From Geomobilibacter sp964431365 (GTDB taxonomy: Bacteria > Desulfobacterota > Desulfuromonadia > Geobacterales > DSM-12255), in the NCBI GenBank assembly GCA_964431365.1, contig CAYSJJ010000018.1:1-57704 (forward strand): a stretch of 57,704 nucleotides of DNA, given 5' to 3'. Below the pieces are notes generated by a model. It was not told the origin of the DNA. It made no database searches and saw only the letters and a list, made by a program, of their open reading frames with translations. Positions 20,384 through 29,270 of the stretch are shown here, piece after piece; position 1 is the stretch's first letter; every line of letters starts with the position of its first letter. Position numbers and translations under genes: made by a program.

Positions 20384-22648
20384 ATGCGACGCCAGTTCAG
20401 CATCCGCGGCAAGCTGTTCGCGGCCATTTTCCTTACACTGGTTGTCTCGCACCTGTTCCTGTTTTACGTCACCATCACCAGCAGCACCTCTTCCCTTAAG
20501 AGGGAGATCGAGAAGGATCTCGAGGGAAATCTCAGGTTCGCCAGGAGCCAGTTTCTGGGTCAGGCCGAGCTGATCCGCAACTCCCTCGCCCTCCCCGTTT
20601 CGGCCCAACCGGTACGGGATCATATCGTGGCCCACGACAGACCCTGGTTGCAGGACGCAGTGCGTCGCTGGCGCCAGGCCCTTCCCTACACCGACCTGCT
20701 CAGTATCGTCGACAGTAACGGCCGGGTGATCGCCCGGCTGAATGGCAGGACCGACAACGATATCTTCAAGCCCGATGCACTGCTCAAGCTCGCCTACAGC
20801 CGGCGGAACCCGCTTGTCACTACCGAGTTGATCGCCAGGGATGACTTCTGCCGTGAAGGAGAGGCGGCGCTCTGTTCTTCCATCCAGCCAAACGCCGAGG
20901 TGATGATGCTCACCGTGGTGATGCCGGTAATTGCCGCCGATGGTTCGGCCCTGGGTTGGGTGGTGGTCGGTAATGTCCTGAACAAGGACAGCCATCTTCC
21001 GTACCAGATCCAGAAGGTATTCGACAAGGAGGTGTCGGTTGCCATCACCCAGCGGGGCGAACTGGTCGCCACCAGCTCCGATGCCCTTGCCAGCAAGGGA
21101 GCCCGGCTTTCCACCCTGATCATGAACCGGCTGCAGAGCGGTTACACCTTTCACGGACCGACCACCTTCGGCAACCGTTCCTTCGAACTGGTGGCGGAGC
21201 CGCTCACCAACAGCAACGGTACGTTCATCGGCAGCCTGGCCGTGGCCCTTTCCAGGGAAAACTACCTGACCATCCGGCAGGAGAGTATCAGGAACACCGT
21301 TGTCTCCGGCGTGCTGGGGGTACTCCTTTCGCTGGTCATCGCCTATGCTGCGGCCAAGCGCTTCACCACGCCGCTATTGGCGCTGAACCGGAAGGCAGAG
21401 GAGATTCAGGCCGGAGACTTTACCCAGCAGGTGGCCGTGGTCTCCAACGACGAACTGGGCCAACTTGCCGACTCGTTCAATCGGATGGCCACGGCGGTCG
21501 CAGAGCGTGACGCAACCATCAGGAAGAAGAACGAGGCACTTGAGGATATCAACGAGGTGCTGGAGAAGCGGGTGGCCGAGCGGACAGCCCAGCTCATGAT
21601 GGAGATGGAGATGATGGAGGCCATCCTCACCAGCATGGTCGACGGTGTGGTCGTGACAAACCGGAGGAACCACATCGTCCACATCAACCCGGCGGCAGAG
21701 AAGATCTTCGGGATTGCCGCCGAGGACGTCCTCGGGCTCCCCATCAACCAGGCCTGCAGCCGGGGAGATTTTTGCGCCCTTGCCGAACAGGTCCAGGAGC
21801 TGTCTGCCGAGTCGGTACGCGTACTGGAGCTCTCCATCGGCGGCAAGGACCTGAAGATTTCCATTGCCCCGCTCCTGGATGACGGTGGGTTCTACAGCGG
21901 TCTGGTGATGTCCATCAGGGATGTTACGCTGGAAGGGGAGGTGAACAGGATGAAAACCGCCTTCATCTCCACCATGTCCCACGAGTTGAAGACCCCCCTT
22001 ACCTCCATGAAAGGGTCGCTCCAGGTGATCCTGAACAAGGGGAAATGGCTGACCGGCATGGAGCGTGAGCTCCTCGGGGTCTGTCTGCGGAATACGGACC
22101 GGCTGATCAGGATGATCAACAGCATCCTGGAGATATCCCGGATCGAGTCGGGCAACGTGGAGTTCACCATGAAGCCGATTCCGGTCCACGAACTCCTTAT
22201 CTACGCCATTGAAGAACAAAAGGGCTTTGCCCTTTCGCGGAATATCTCCCTGGTAAACGGTGCCGGCAGCGATCTTCCCATGGTGCTGGGGGTGCGGGAA
22301 CGTTTGATCCAGGTCCTGACCAACCTGATCTCCAACGCCGTCAAATTCTCACCGACCGGGACGGTGGTGATGATCTCCACCCAGCAGACCGGCTCCTTCG
22401 TAACCATCTCCGTTGCCGATCATGGCCGCTCCATCAGTCCGGCCGACCGGAGCAAGCTCTTCACCAAGTTCCAGCAGTTTTCCACCAACGAAGAAAGCGG
22501 CGTCGGCGGTACCGGACTCGGCCTCGCCATCTGCAAGGAGATCGTCGAGAAGCACGGCGGCCAGATCTCCTATCAGCCCGGCCTTACGGGCGGAAACGTA
22601 TTTTCCTTCACCGTGCCGATATTCGAGGAAGACCATGGTCAAGAATAA
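20384..22648 (+). CDS. Membrane sensor histidine kinase (periplasmic sensor-HAMP-PAS-HisKA-HATPase)
   Basis: A 754-residue inner-membrane kinase. TM1 is about residues 12-31, a Cache-like periplasmic domain fills about 35-300, and TM2 is about 306-325. Then come HAMP (FTTPLLALNRKAEEIQAGDF), a coiled coil, and PAS (about 418-520). The phospho-acceptor His533 is in FISTMSHELKTPLTSMKG. The N box NLISNAVKFS and G2 box GVGGTGLGLAIC are good, but the G1 box reads DHGRSIS instead of DxGxGI, so ATP affinity may be altered. It overlaps the next gene by 14 bases. The ligand is unknown; the periplasmic domain has only a pair of cysteines and no heme motif. Confidence 0.9.
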   Translation: MRRQFSIRGKLFAAIFLTLVVSHLFLFYVTITSSTSSLKREIEKDLEGNLRFARSQFLGQAELIRNSLALPVSAQPVRDHIVAHDRPWLQDAVRRWRQALPYTDLLSIVDSNGRVIARLNGRTDNDIFKPDALLKLAYSRRNPLVTTELIARDDFCREGEAALCSSIQPNAEVMMLTVVMPVIAADGSALGWVVVGNVLNKDSHLPYQIQKVFDKEVSVAITQRGELVATSSDALASKGARLSTLIMNRLQSGYTFHGPTTFGNRSFELVAEPLTNSNGTFIGSLAVALSRENYLTIRQESIRNTVVSGVLGVLLSLVIAYAAAKRFTTPLLALNRKAEEIQAGDFTQQVAVVSNDELGQLADSFNRMATAVAERDATIRKKNEALEDINEVLEKRVAERTAQLMMEMEMMEAILTSMVDGVVVTNRRNHIVHINPAAEKIFGIAAEDVLGLPINQACSRGDFCALAEQVQELSAESVRVLELSIGGKDLKISIAPLLDDGGFYSGLVMSIRDVTLEGEVNRMKTAFISTMSHELKTPLTSMKGSLQVILNKGKWLTGMERELLGVCLRNTDRLIRMINSILEISRIESGNVEFTMKPIPVHELLIYAIEEQKGFALSRNISLVNGAGSDLPMVLGVRERLIQVLTNLISNAVKFSPTGTVVMISTQQTGSFVTISVADHGRSISPADRSKLFTKFQQFSTNEESGVGGTGLGLAICKEIVEKHGGQISYQPGLTGGNVFSFTVPIFEEDHGQE

Positions 22649-24188
22649 GATACTCATCGCTGACGACGAGGCCGATATCGCCCTTATCCTGCGGCTGCAG
22701 CTGGAGGATGCAGGTTTCACCACCGTGCGCGCCAGGGACGGTGCGGAAGCCCTCGAAATGCTGGAGCGGGAAGAGTGCGAACTCGTGCTCCTCGATATCC
22801 GGATGCCCAGGGTCGACGGCATGCAGGTCCTGGAGCGGGTGACGATCGAACATCCCGAGCTGGCGGTGGTGATGATGACTGCCCACGGCAGCGAGGAGAT
22901 CGCCGTTGAAGCGATGAAGCGGGGGGCGCTGGATTACATCACCAAGCCGTTTTCCACCGATGACATGTTGAAAAGGGTTGAACGGGCAATCCGTTACAAC
23001 CGGACCCGGCATGAGAACCTCATCCTGCAGCAGGAACTGGCAGCCGAAAAGAAGAAGATCGAGGCGATCCTGGAAGGGATGGCCGACCTGTTGGTGGCTG
23101 TGGACACCGAGGGGCGCCTGATGACCGTCAACCGAAAGGCCGAGCTTGTGCTGGGGGGGGACCGTGAGGAACTGCTCGGCCGGGACGTGAGTGAACTTCT
23201 TCGCGCCGATATCCCTCCGGAGCGTCTTCCCTGCCGGGTAGTGCTCGCGTCCGGGGCTCCCTGTCTGGATGTGGCCTATACCCTGCGCCGCGCTGCGGGT
23301 GACCTGCCGGTGCTCTCCAGCGCCACGCCGCTGTACGGAAGTGCCGGTGAGCTCGTGGGGTGCGTTGAGATCATCCGCGACATCTCGGTCCTGAAGGCAC
23401 TGGAACAGGAGCGGGAGGATTTCGTCAGCATGCTTTCCCACGACCTGAAAACGCCGATAACCGCGATTGTCGGCTCCCTCGATCTGGTGCGCGAGGAGCG
23501 GCTCGGCCCCATCAATCAGGACCAGAGGGAGTTCATCGAGTCTGCCGAAGAGAGCTGCGACGAGATGGTGCAGATGATCAACACCCTGCTGGATATCCAC
23601 AAGTTCGAAGCCGGCATGATGGTTCTTCACACCAAGCGGGAAGAGCCGGTGCCGGTCCTGGAAAAGACGATGGCCAAGTTCGCGCCGGTGGCGAAGAGGG
23701 CCGACGTGGAGCTTTCGGCCTCCCTTCCCAAGAATCTGCCGCAGGTGGTCATCGACCGGAACCTGGTGACCCGTCTGCTGGGGAACATTCTCTCCAACGC
23801 CGTCAAATTCACCCCTGCCGGCGGCCGGATCGAGGTGACCGCCGAACTGGTGGCGGATGGCAAGCGGATCAGTGAGTGGCTGCCGGCCCAATTATACCCG
23901 GAAGGCCCTCTTCGGGCCGAAGGCCGTTTTCTCTTGATCGCGGTGCACGACACCGGGGCAGGGATCCCCGCCGACGCGCTGGGAACCATTTTCGACCGTT
24001 TCGTGCAGGCAAAGAATCGTCGCCAGGGAAAGACCAAGGGGACCGGTCTTGGGCTCGCCTTCTGTCGCAAGGTGATGGACGTCCATCATGGCTATATCTG
24101 GGCTGAGAGCGAGGAAGGGAAGGGGAGCACCTTTCGGCTGCTCTTTCCGGTCGACGACCGCAAGAAGGCCGAAGGCGGGGAGAGCTGA
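22635..24188 (+). CDS. Receiver-PAS-histidine kinase hybrid
   Basis: A cytoplasmic 517-residue protein with the order receiver, PAS, HisKA, HATPase. The receiver (1-118) has DDE at 10-12, phospho-acceptor Asp54 (VLLDIRMPRVDG), Thr in MMTAHG and Lys in TKPF, so it is complete. The PAS domain lies near 135-250. His269 is in FVSMLSHDLKTPITAIVG, and the ATPase has NILSNAVKFTPAG, DTGAGIP and GTGLGLAFC. The start MVKNKILIADDE at 22635 overlaps the upstream kinase gene. It has no DNA-binding domain. It is probably phosphorylated by the upstream membrane kinase and relays to another kinase or response regulator. Confidence 0.9.
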   Translation: MVKNKILIADDEADIALILRLQLEDAGFTTVRARDGAEALEMLEREECELVLLDIRMPRVDGMQVLERVTIEHPELAVVMMTAHGSEEIAVEAMKRGALDYITKPFSTDDMLKRVERAIRYNRTRHENLILQQELAAEKKKIEAILEGMADLLVAVDTEGRLMTVNRKAELVLGGDREELLGRDVSELLRADIPPERLPCRVVLASGAPCLDVAYTLRRAAGDLPVLSSATPLYGSAGELVGCVEIIRDISVLKALEQEREDFVSMLSHDLKTPITAIVGSLDLVREERLGPINQDQREFIESAEESCDEMVQMINTLLDIHKFEAGMMVLHTKREEPVPVLEKTMAKFAPVAKRADVELSASLPKNLPQVVIDRNLVTRLLGNILSNAVKFTPAGGRIEVTAELVADGKRISEWLPAQLYPEGPLRAEGRFLLIAVHDTGAGIPADALGTIFDRFVQAKNRRQGKTKGTGLGLAFCRKVMDVHHGYIWAESEEGKGSTFRLLFPVDDRKKAEGGES

Positions 24189-26413
24189 TGGGTGGTAAGC
24201 AGCTGAGGCTCCTCCTGATCGAGGATTCTCCGGAGGATGCGGCCCGCGTTCTCAAAGAGATTGAGGCAGGAGGGTATCGACCGGTCTGCGAACGTGTCTC
24301 CTGTACCGCTGACATGCAGCGGGCGCTTGTCGACGGCGGCTGGGATCTGGTCATCGCCGACTTTGTCCTGCCGGGGTTCAGCGCGTTCGATGCCCTGAAG
24401 ATCCTGAAAAAGAGTGGCCAGAACCTGCCGTTCATCATCGTGTCCCGTCCCATCGGCGAGGACCAGCTGGTGGCAGCCATGAAGGCCGGCGCCCACGACT
24501 ACCTGCTGAAGGAGAACCTCTCCCGGCTGGTACCGGCCATCGAGCGGGAACTTCGGGAGGCCGCCGAGCGGAGCCGGCACCGCCGCGCCGAACTGGCGAT
24601 CAGCCAGGGGAAAAAGCAGTGGGAGACCGCCTTCGACTCGGTATCCGACCTGATCGTCCTGACCGACCCGGACGGCGTGGTCATCCGCTGCAACAAACGG
24701 CTCATCGAGTATTTCCTCACCTCATACAGCGACATGCTCGGGAGGAACATCGTTGACGTCTTTTACGGCTCCAACGAACCGGACAACCCGGTCTTTCAGC
24801 CGGGGCACTTTTCCCAGGGGATCGACGATCTGAGCTTCCCGCTGCTGGAGGGGTGGTTCAACGTCTCCAGCTATCCGTTTATGGGGGACGACAACCAGCT
24901 GGCCGGCGTCGTCTACGTCATCAAGGATGTCACCAAGCGGAAGCAGATCGAACTGGAAAAGCAGATCATCGACCGCGAACTCCTCACCCTCTACGCCATC
25001 GCCTACCGTCTCAACTCCGCCCGCAGCTCGAAAAAGGTCATGGTCGACCTGCTCTTTCAGCTGCACAACATGCTGCAGATCGATTTTTCCAGTATCCATC
25101 TCCTGGATGGCTCGGTGCTGAAACTCCGTGCCTCCCTCGGCCTCCCCCGGAGCGCCGAAGAGGCGATCAAGCGGCTTCCCGACTACGCCCCCTGGGTGAA
25201 CCAGGTCTTGGCGGGCAAGCCGTTCCGTTCCCACACCCTGGTGGGGCGGCTGCCGATGAAGATGGTCAAGGGCGCCCGCGAAATAGGGATCAAGGCCTGG
25301 TGCGCCGTCCCTCTGACTATCGGCAAGGACGTCCTCGGCGTGCTGATGGTGGGACACAAGGCGGAGCGGCATTACAGCGACCGCGAGCTTTTCCTCCTCT
25401 CGTCCATTGCCAGCCAGTTTGCCGTACTGATCGAGAACCATGCCCTGTACGATAAGATGAAGGCGAAGGCCGATGAACTCCAGCGGAGCCGGCAGGAACT
25501 GAAGGAAAATCTGCAGGAGGTGAAACGGGCGAACATTGAACTGGGGCGCCTGAACGCCGCCAAGAACAATTTCATCGGCATGGCCTCCCATGAGTTGAAA
25601 ACCCCGATCACGTCGGTCCTCGGCGGGGTCCAGTTCCTCCTTCTCTACAGCGACATTGCCCTGACGCCGGAGCAGCGGGACATCTTCACCTCGGTCTACG
25701 AAGGGGTTCTCCAGTTGAAGGACATCGTGGACAACCTCCTCTCCATCTCCCGTATCGAGGCCAAGGGGCTGGTGCTGCAGAAACGCCCCCTCAACCTGGC
25801 CACCCTCTGTCGCGAAGTCTATGACACCTTCGCCCTCCCCCTGTCGCGGCGGCGGATCATGGTGGACATCGAAGGGGACGACGAGCCGGTAACCGTGGAT
25901 GACTCGTTCACCAAGCTGGTGGTCAGGAACCTGCTGGAAAATGCCATAAAGTTCACCCGGGACGGCGGCTCGATCAGGATCAGCGGCCGGGTCACGACGC
26001 GGGACGAACTTCTGGCCGGCAAGGAGATCATACAGGAATTCTACCCCTCGTTTCCCCGGAACCTGGCAAGAGGGGACCGCTTCTATTGCCTGGAGGTCAG
26101 CGACAGCGGGATCGGCATTCCCCAGTCGGAACGGCAGCGGATATTTGACAAGTTTTACAGCGTCGGTGATCTGGCCCACCACTCCTCCGGAAAGACCGAT
26201 TTCATGTCCAAGGGGACCGGGTTGGGGCTCTCCATTGTCAAAGGGATCCTGGATGCCCACCACGGTCTTGTCTGGGTGGCTGAAGGCGCAAGAGGGATCG
26301 GCAGCACCTTCACCCTTCTCTTTCCGCTCGACGAGCCGCAGTTTCCCCCCGTCGCGGCCGAGGAACGGGAGTCGGGGGCGAATCCCGTCGAAATGGAGAC
26401 ACCCAACCCCTGA
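24188..26413 (+). CDS. Receiver-PAS-GAF-histidine kinase hybrid
   Basis: A 741-residue cytoplasmic hybrid. Receiver about 1-125 with Asp58 (VIADFVLPGFSA) and the C-terminal DYLLKENLSRL pattern; PAS about 148-260; GAF about 280-425; coiled coil about 430-458; HisKA with His468 in FIGMASHELKTPITSVLG; HATPase with NLLENAIKFTRDG, DSGIGIP and GTGLGLSIV. The start overlaps the upstream stop by one base (TGATG). This is the third consecutive kinase gene, again with no output domain, so the operon forms a signalling relay whose final effector is outside the window or unlinked. Stimulus unknown; GAF suggests a small-molecule input. Confidence 0.9.
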   Translation: MGGKQLRLLLIEDSPEDAARVLKEIEAGGYRPVCERVSCTADMQRALVDGGWDLVIADFVLPGFSAFDALKILKKSGQNLPFIIVSRPIGEDQLVAAMKAGAHDYLLKENLSRLVPAIERELREAAERSRHRRAELAISQGKKQWETAFDSVSDLIVLTDPDGVVIRCNKRLIEYFLTSYSDMLGRNIVDVFYGSNEPDNPVFQPGHFSQGIDDLSFPLLEGWFNVSSYPFMGDDNQLAGVVYVIKDVTKRKQIELEKQIIDRELLTLYAIAYRLNSARSSKKVMVDLLFQLHNMLQIDFSSIHLLDGSVLKLRASLGLPRSAEEAIKRLPDYAPWVNQVLAGKPFRSHTLVGRLPMKMVKGAREIGIKAWCAVPLTIGKDVLGVLMVGHKAERHYSDRELFLLSSIASQFAVLIENHALYDKMKAKADELQRSRQELKENLQEVKRANIELGRLNAAKNNFIGMASHELKTPITSVLGGVQFLLLYSDIALTPEQRDIFTSVYEGVLQLKDIVDNLLSISRIEAKGLVLQKRPLNLATLCREVYDTFALPLSRRRIMVDIEGDDEPVTVDDSFTKLVVRNLLENAIKFTRDGGSIRISGRVTTRDELLAGKEIIQEFYPSFPRNLARGDRFYCLEVSDSGIGIPQSERQRIFDKFYSVGDLAHHSSGKTDFMSKGTGLGLSIVKGILDAHHGLVWVAEGARGIGSTFTLLFPLDEPQFPPVAAEERESGANPVEMETPNP

Positions 26414-26508
26414 TCGAGGCTAAGGCCTTATCGTTCGCGAATCTTCTTGTTTTTCGCAAACTATTCATAGTAGCATTAGCAGGTTGTCAGCACTCGATTG
26501 GAGAGACC

Positions 26509-27579
26509 ATGAGCGAAGAGTTCATCCCGAAATGGGTTGCCTGGGAAACCACGCAAAGATGTAACCTGAAGTGCGTCCACTGTCGCTGCTCGTCAGAACT
26601 CACCTCCTCGGAAGGCGATTTCACCACGGAAGAGGGAAAGAAACTCCTGAAGGAGATTGCCGACTTCTCCAAGCCGGTCGTTGTCCTCTCCGGCGGCGAG
26701 CCGCTCATGCGGCCGGACATCTTCGAGCTGGCCGAGTACGGCACGTCGCTGGGCCTGCGGATGTGCATGGCCACCAACGGTGCCCTGGTGACCGACGAGG
26801 TCTGCGAGCGGATGAAGAAGGCTGAGATCAGGATGGTCTCCCTTTCCCTGGACGGCTCCACCGCCGCTGTTCACGACGATTTCCGCCAGTGCCCCGGCGC
26901 TTTCGAAGGGGTGATGAATGCCGCGGCGCTGTTCAGGAAGCACGGTCAGAAGTTCCTGATCAACTCCTCCTTTACCAAGCGGAATCAGTCCGACATCGCC
27001 AATACCTTCAAGCTTGCCAAGTCGCTGGGCGCTACTGCCTGGTACATGTTCATGATCGTCCCGACCGGACGGGGTGAGGAGATCATGAATGAACTGATCT
27101 CAAAGGAAGATTACGAGGAGATCCTCGACTGGCACTACCAGCAGGAGAAGCTGGAGGAGGACATCCTCATGCGTCCCACCTGTGCGCCACACTACTACCG
27201 GATCGTCCCCCAGAAGGCCAAGGCCGAGGGGGTCAAGTTCGAACGCCGGTCACTTACCTTCTCCACCGGCGGCGGCAAGGGGTGCATCGCGGCCCAGACC
27301 ATCTGCCTCATCGACTGCTTCGGCAACGTCAAGCCCTGTTCCTACTTCCACCGGACCGCCGGCAACGTGAAGACGACGCCGTTCCGGGAAATCTGGGAGA
27401 ATTCGGAGATATTCAAGGACCTGCGCAACTTCAAGGCCTACAAGGGGAAGTGCGGCGAGTGCGAGTACATCAACGTCTGCGGCGGCTGCCGGGCCAGGGC
27501 CGATGCGGTGCATGGGGACTATATGGCGGAAGAGCCGTTCTGTAACTACGTCCCGATTCGCCTCCAGAAAAAGGCGTAA
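26509..27579 (+). CDS. Radical SAM/SPASM protein, AhbD/NirJ-like (heme synthesis)
   Basis: A 356-residue radical SAM enzyme. The first cluster is CNLKCVHC (Cys18, Cys22, Cys25), followed by the SAM-contact motif LSGGEPL. The C-terminal SPASM region has many cysteines (GKGCIAAQTICLIDCFGNVKPC, then CGECEYINVCGGC) for one or two auxiliary Fe-S clusters. The opening WVAWETTQRCNLKCVHC and the placement directly before hemE point to the AhbD/NirJ/AhbC group. AhbD converts Fe-coproporphyrin III to heme b by oxidative decarboxylation. I favour AhbD-like but cannot exclude a different SPASM maturase. GGAGAG precedes the ATG. Confidence 0.7.
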   Translation: MSEEFIPKWVAWETTQRCNLKCVHCRCSSELTSSEGDFTTEEGKKLLKEIADFSKPVVVLSGGEPLMRPDIFELAEYGTSLGLRMCMATNGALVTDEVCERMKKAEIRMVSLSLDGSTAAVHDDFRQCPGAFEGVMNAAALFRKHGQKFLINSSFTKRNQSDIANTFKLAKSLGATAWYMFMIVPTGRGEEIMNELISKEDYEEILDWHYQQEKLEEDILMRPTCAPHYYRIVPQKAKAEGVKFERRSLTFSTGGGKGCIAAQTICLIDCFGNVKPCSYFHRTAGNVKTTPFREIWENSEIFKDLRNFKAYKGKCGECEYINVCGGCRARADAVHGDYMAEEPFCNYVPIRLQKKA

Positions 27580-27625
27580 GGAACGCGATCTTCACGTCAC
27601 CTCGGCGCCGTCCTCGTCACCCCGT

Positions 27626-27671
27626 TGTGCGGCGTAGCGCTGTTTATGCCCATTGGGTACTACGCCTCCGC
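27626..27671. repeat. Second copy of the 50-bp hairpin core seen near gpsA
   Basis: Bases 27626-27671 match 19241-19290 with few differences (a GTAGCGCTGTTTATGCCC arm, a short variable loop, then GGGTACTACGCCTCCGC). The outer GGCGTAG and CTACGCC and the inner TGCCC and GGGTA can pair. The flank at 27601-27616 also resembles the interior of the dnaN-recF element, suggesting that these repeats are mosaic versions of one family. It lies in the radical SAM-hemE gap. Confidence 0.65.
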
Positions 27672-27767
27672 CGGGGCTCCTGCGGGTGCACCGATCTGAC
27701 GCAAATCTCACGTTCCTGGGTTTCAAGATAAAGATTAAGATCCAATACATTCTGAGGAGGGTTTTAC

Positions 27768-28790
27768 ATGAATACACGTTTTCTCGACGCCTGCTGGGGG
27801 AAGCCGGTTGACCGTACCCCGGTGTGGCTCATGCGACAGGCTGGCCGCTATCTCCCCGACTACATGCGGGTACGGAGCAAGTGCACCTTTCTGGAACTCT
27901 GCAAGACCCCGGAACTGGCCGCCGAGGTCTCCATCCAGCCGGTGGACATCCTCAAGGTCGACGCCGCCATCCTCTTCTCCGACATCCTCACCCCGGTGGA
28001 GCCGATGGGGATGAAGCTGGACTTCGTCCCCGGTCCGGTCTTCGAGCACCCGATCCGTACCATGGCAGACGTGGAGGCGCTCCGTATCCCCGAGATGGAG
28101 GCCGACGTCCCGTACGTGCTCGACACCATCAAGATCCTCAGGAAAGAGCTGGCTGCCAAGGTACCGCTCATTGGCTTCGGCGGGGCGCCGTTCACCCTGG
28201 CCTGCTACATGGTCGAGGGGAAGGGTTCCAAGGACTGGGCCACCATCAAGCGGATGATGTATGCAGCCCCTGACGTCTATGCGGCCCTCATGGAGAAGGT
28301 GACAACCATGGACATGGAGTACCTGAACTCCCAGATCAAAGCGGGCGCCCAGGCTATCCAGATCTTCGACACCTGGGGCGGGGTGTTGTCACCCACCGAT
28401 TACGAGAAATATGTCCTTCCGTACACCACCAAGCTGATCAACGGCCTGAACAGGACCAACATTCCGGTCATACACTTTGTCAAGGGGGCCGGCACCATGC
28501 TCGAGTCGGTCCAGAAGGCCGGCGGCGACGTGATGGGGCTCGACTGGCACATCAACCTGGGGAAGGCGCGTGACATCCTCGGGCCGAAGATGGGTGTTCA
28601 GGGGAACCTGGACCCGACAGTGCTTTATGCTCCGAAAGAGGTTATCGAGGCCGAAGTGAAGCGGGTACTGGACGAAAACGCCGGTCGCCCCGGCCACATC
28701 TTCAACCTGGGCCACGGGATACTCCCGACGGTACCGCCGGAGAACGCCATCCACATGGTCGAGTGCGTGCACCGGCTGTCGCAGAAGTGA
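27768..28790 (+). CDS. hemE: Uroporphyrinogen decarboxylase
   Basis: Cytoplasmic enzyme that removes four carboxyl groups from uroporphyrinogen III to give coproporphyrinogen III. The 340 residues include the family signature PVWLMRQAGRYLPDY with its substrate-binding arginines, the catalytic Asp in ILFSDILTP, GFGGAPFTLACYMVEG and the C-terminal FNLGHGILPTVPPENA. GAGGAGG precedes the ATG. A strong terminator follows. Its presence alongside an AhbD-like gene is notable because siroheme-dependent Ahb synthesis does not need HemE. A cytochrome-rich organism needs a large heme supply. Confidence 0.97.
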   Translation: MNTRFLDACWGKPVDRTPVWLMRQAGRYLPDYMRVRSKCTFLELCKTPELAAEVSIQPVDILKVDAAILFSDILTPVEPMGMKLDFVPGPVFEHPIRTMADVEALRIPEMEADVPYVLDTIKILRKELAAKVPLIGFGGAPFTLACYMVEGKGSKDWATIKRMMYAAPDVYAALMEKVTTMDMEYLNSQIKAGAQAIQIFDTWGGVLSPTDYEKYVLPYTTKLINGLNRTNIPVIHFVKGAGTMLESVQKAGGDVMGLDWHINLGKARDILGPKMGVQGNLDPTVLYAPKEVIEAEVKRVLDENAGRPGHIFNLGHGILPTVPPENAIHMVECVHRLSQK

Positions 28791-28804
28791 TGCAGTGAAA
28801 AAAG

Positions 28805-28840
28805 AAAGGCCCGCCAGATGATCGGCGGGCCTTTTGTTCT
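28805..28840 (+). terminator. Rho-independent terminator after hemE
   Basis: A perfect 11-bp stem (28805-28815 with 28824-28834, AAAGGCCCGCC and its complement), an 8-base loop and a T-rich tail lie 15 bp after the hemE stop. Confidence 0.9.
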
Positions 28841-28992
28841 TGTTGCTTCTTTGTGCCCTTTTCAGGGATTGTTCCGGCAACATTCAGCGCCGGATAAATG
28901 AATCACCGTATGTCTCTATTCCTGCCAGGTGGAGTTTCCTCGATAGAATTTACCCTCCTTTTCCGAGCAGTCTGTTGCTTGTTGCTTTTGTT

Positions 28993-29010
28993 ACCAGGTA
29001 GCTACCTGGT
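28993..29010. promoter_or_regulatory. Perfect 18-bp palindrome, candidate operator
   Basis: ACCAGGTAGCTACCTGGT is an exact palindrome in the 480-bp gap between hemE and the ADP-ribosylglycohydrolase-like gene. It is followed by AT-rich DNA (29010-29070) with small inverted repeats (CTATA..TATAG, TCTTTAAAGA), which looks like a promoter region, but I cannot place -35/-10 boxes with confidence. No T-tract follows the palindrome, so it is more like a protein-binding site than a terminator. The rest of 28841-29270 has no recognisable gene. Confidence 0.5.
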
Positions 29011-29270
29011 TAAACTATACCGCTTATAGTCGATTCTTTAAAGACTGTTAAAAATTTTTTTCTGCAGGTATACTGCAAAAGTTGCGTTCCCCCGTTGTAC
29101 CCCCCCTCACCCTGCAGGTTCTCAGTCGTCCCCATCGTCTCTCGAAACCGCTGAACCGTTCAAACCGTCACCCCCCTTCAGCCTACCTCGCTGGCTCATT
29201 GTACCGAGTTTGGGGCGATTGCCATCCGCCTCCACCGGCGGGATAATTGGTACAGATGAGGAGGTGTACC

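Noticed and set aside
19259..21154. A 631-codon minus-strand frame opposite gpsA and the first kinase
   Set aside because: It spans two real genes and a repeat, with no motif of its own.
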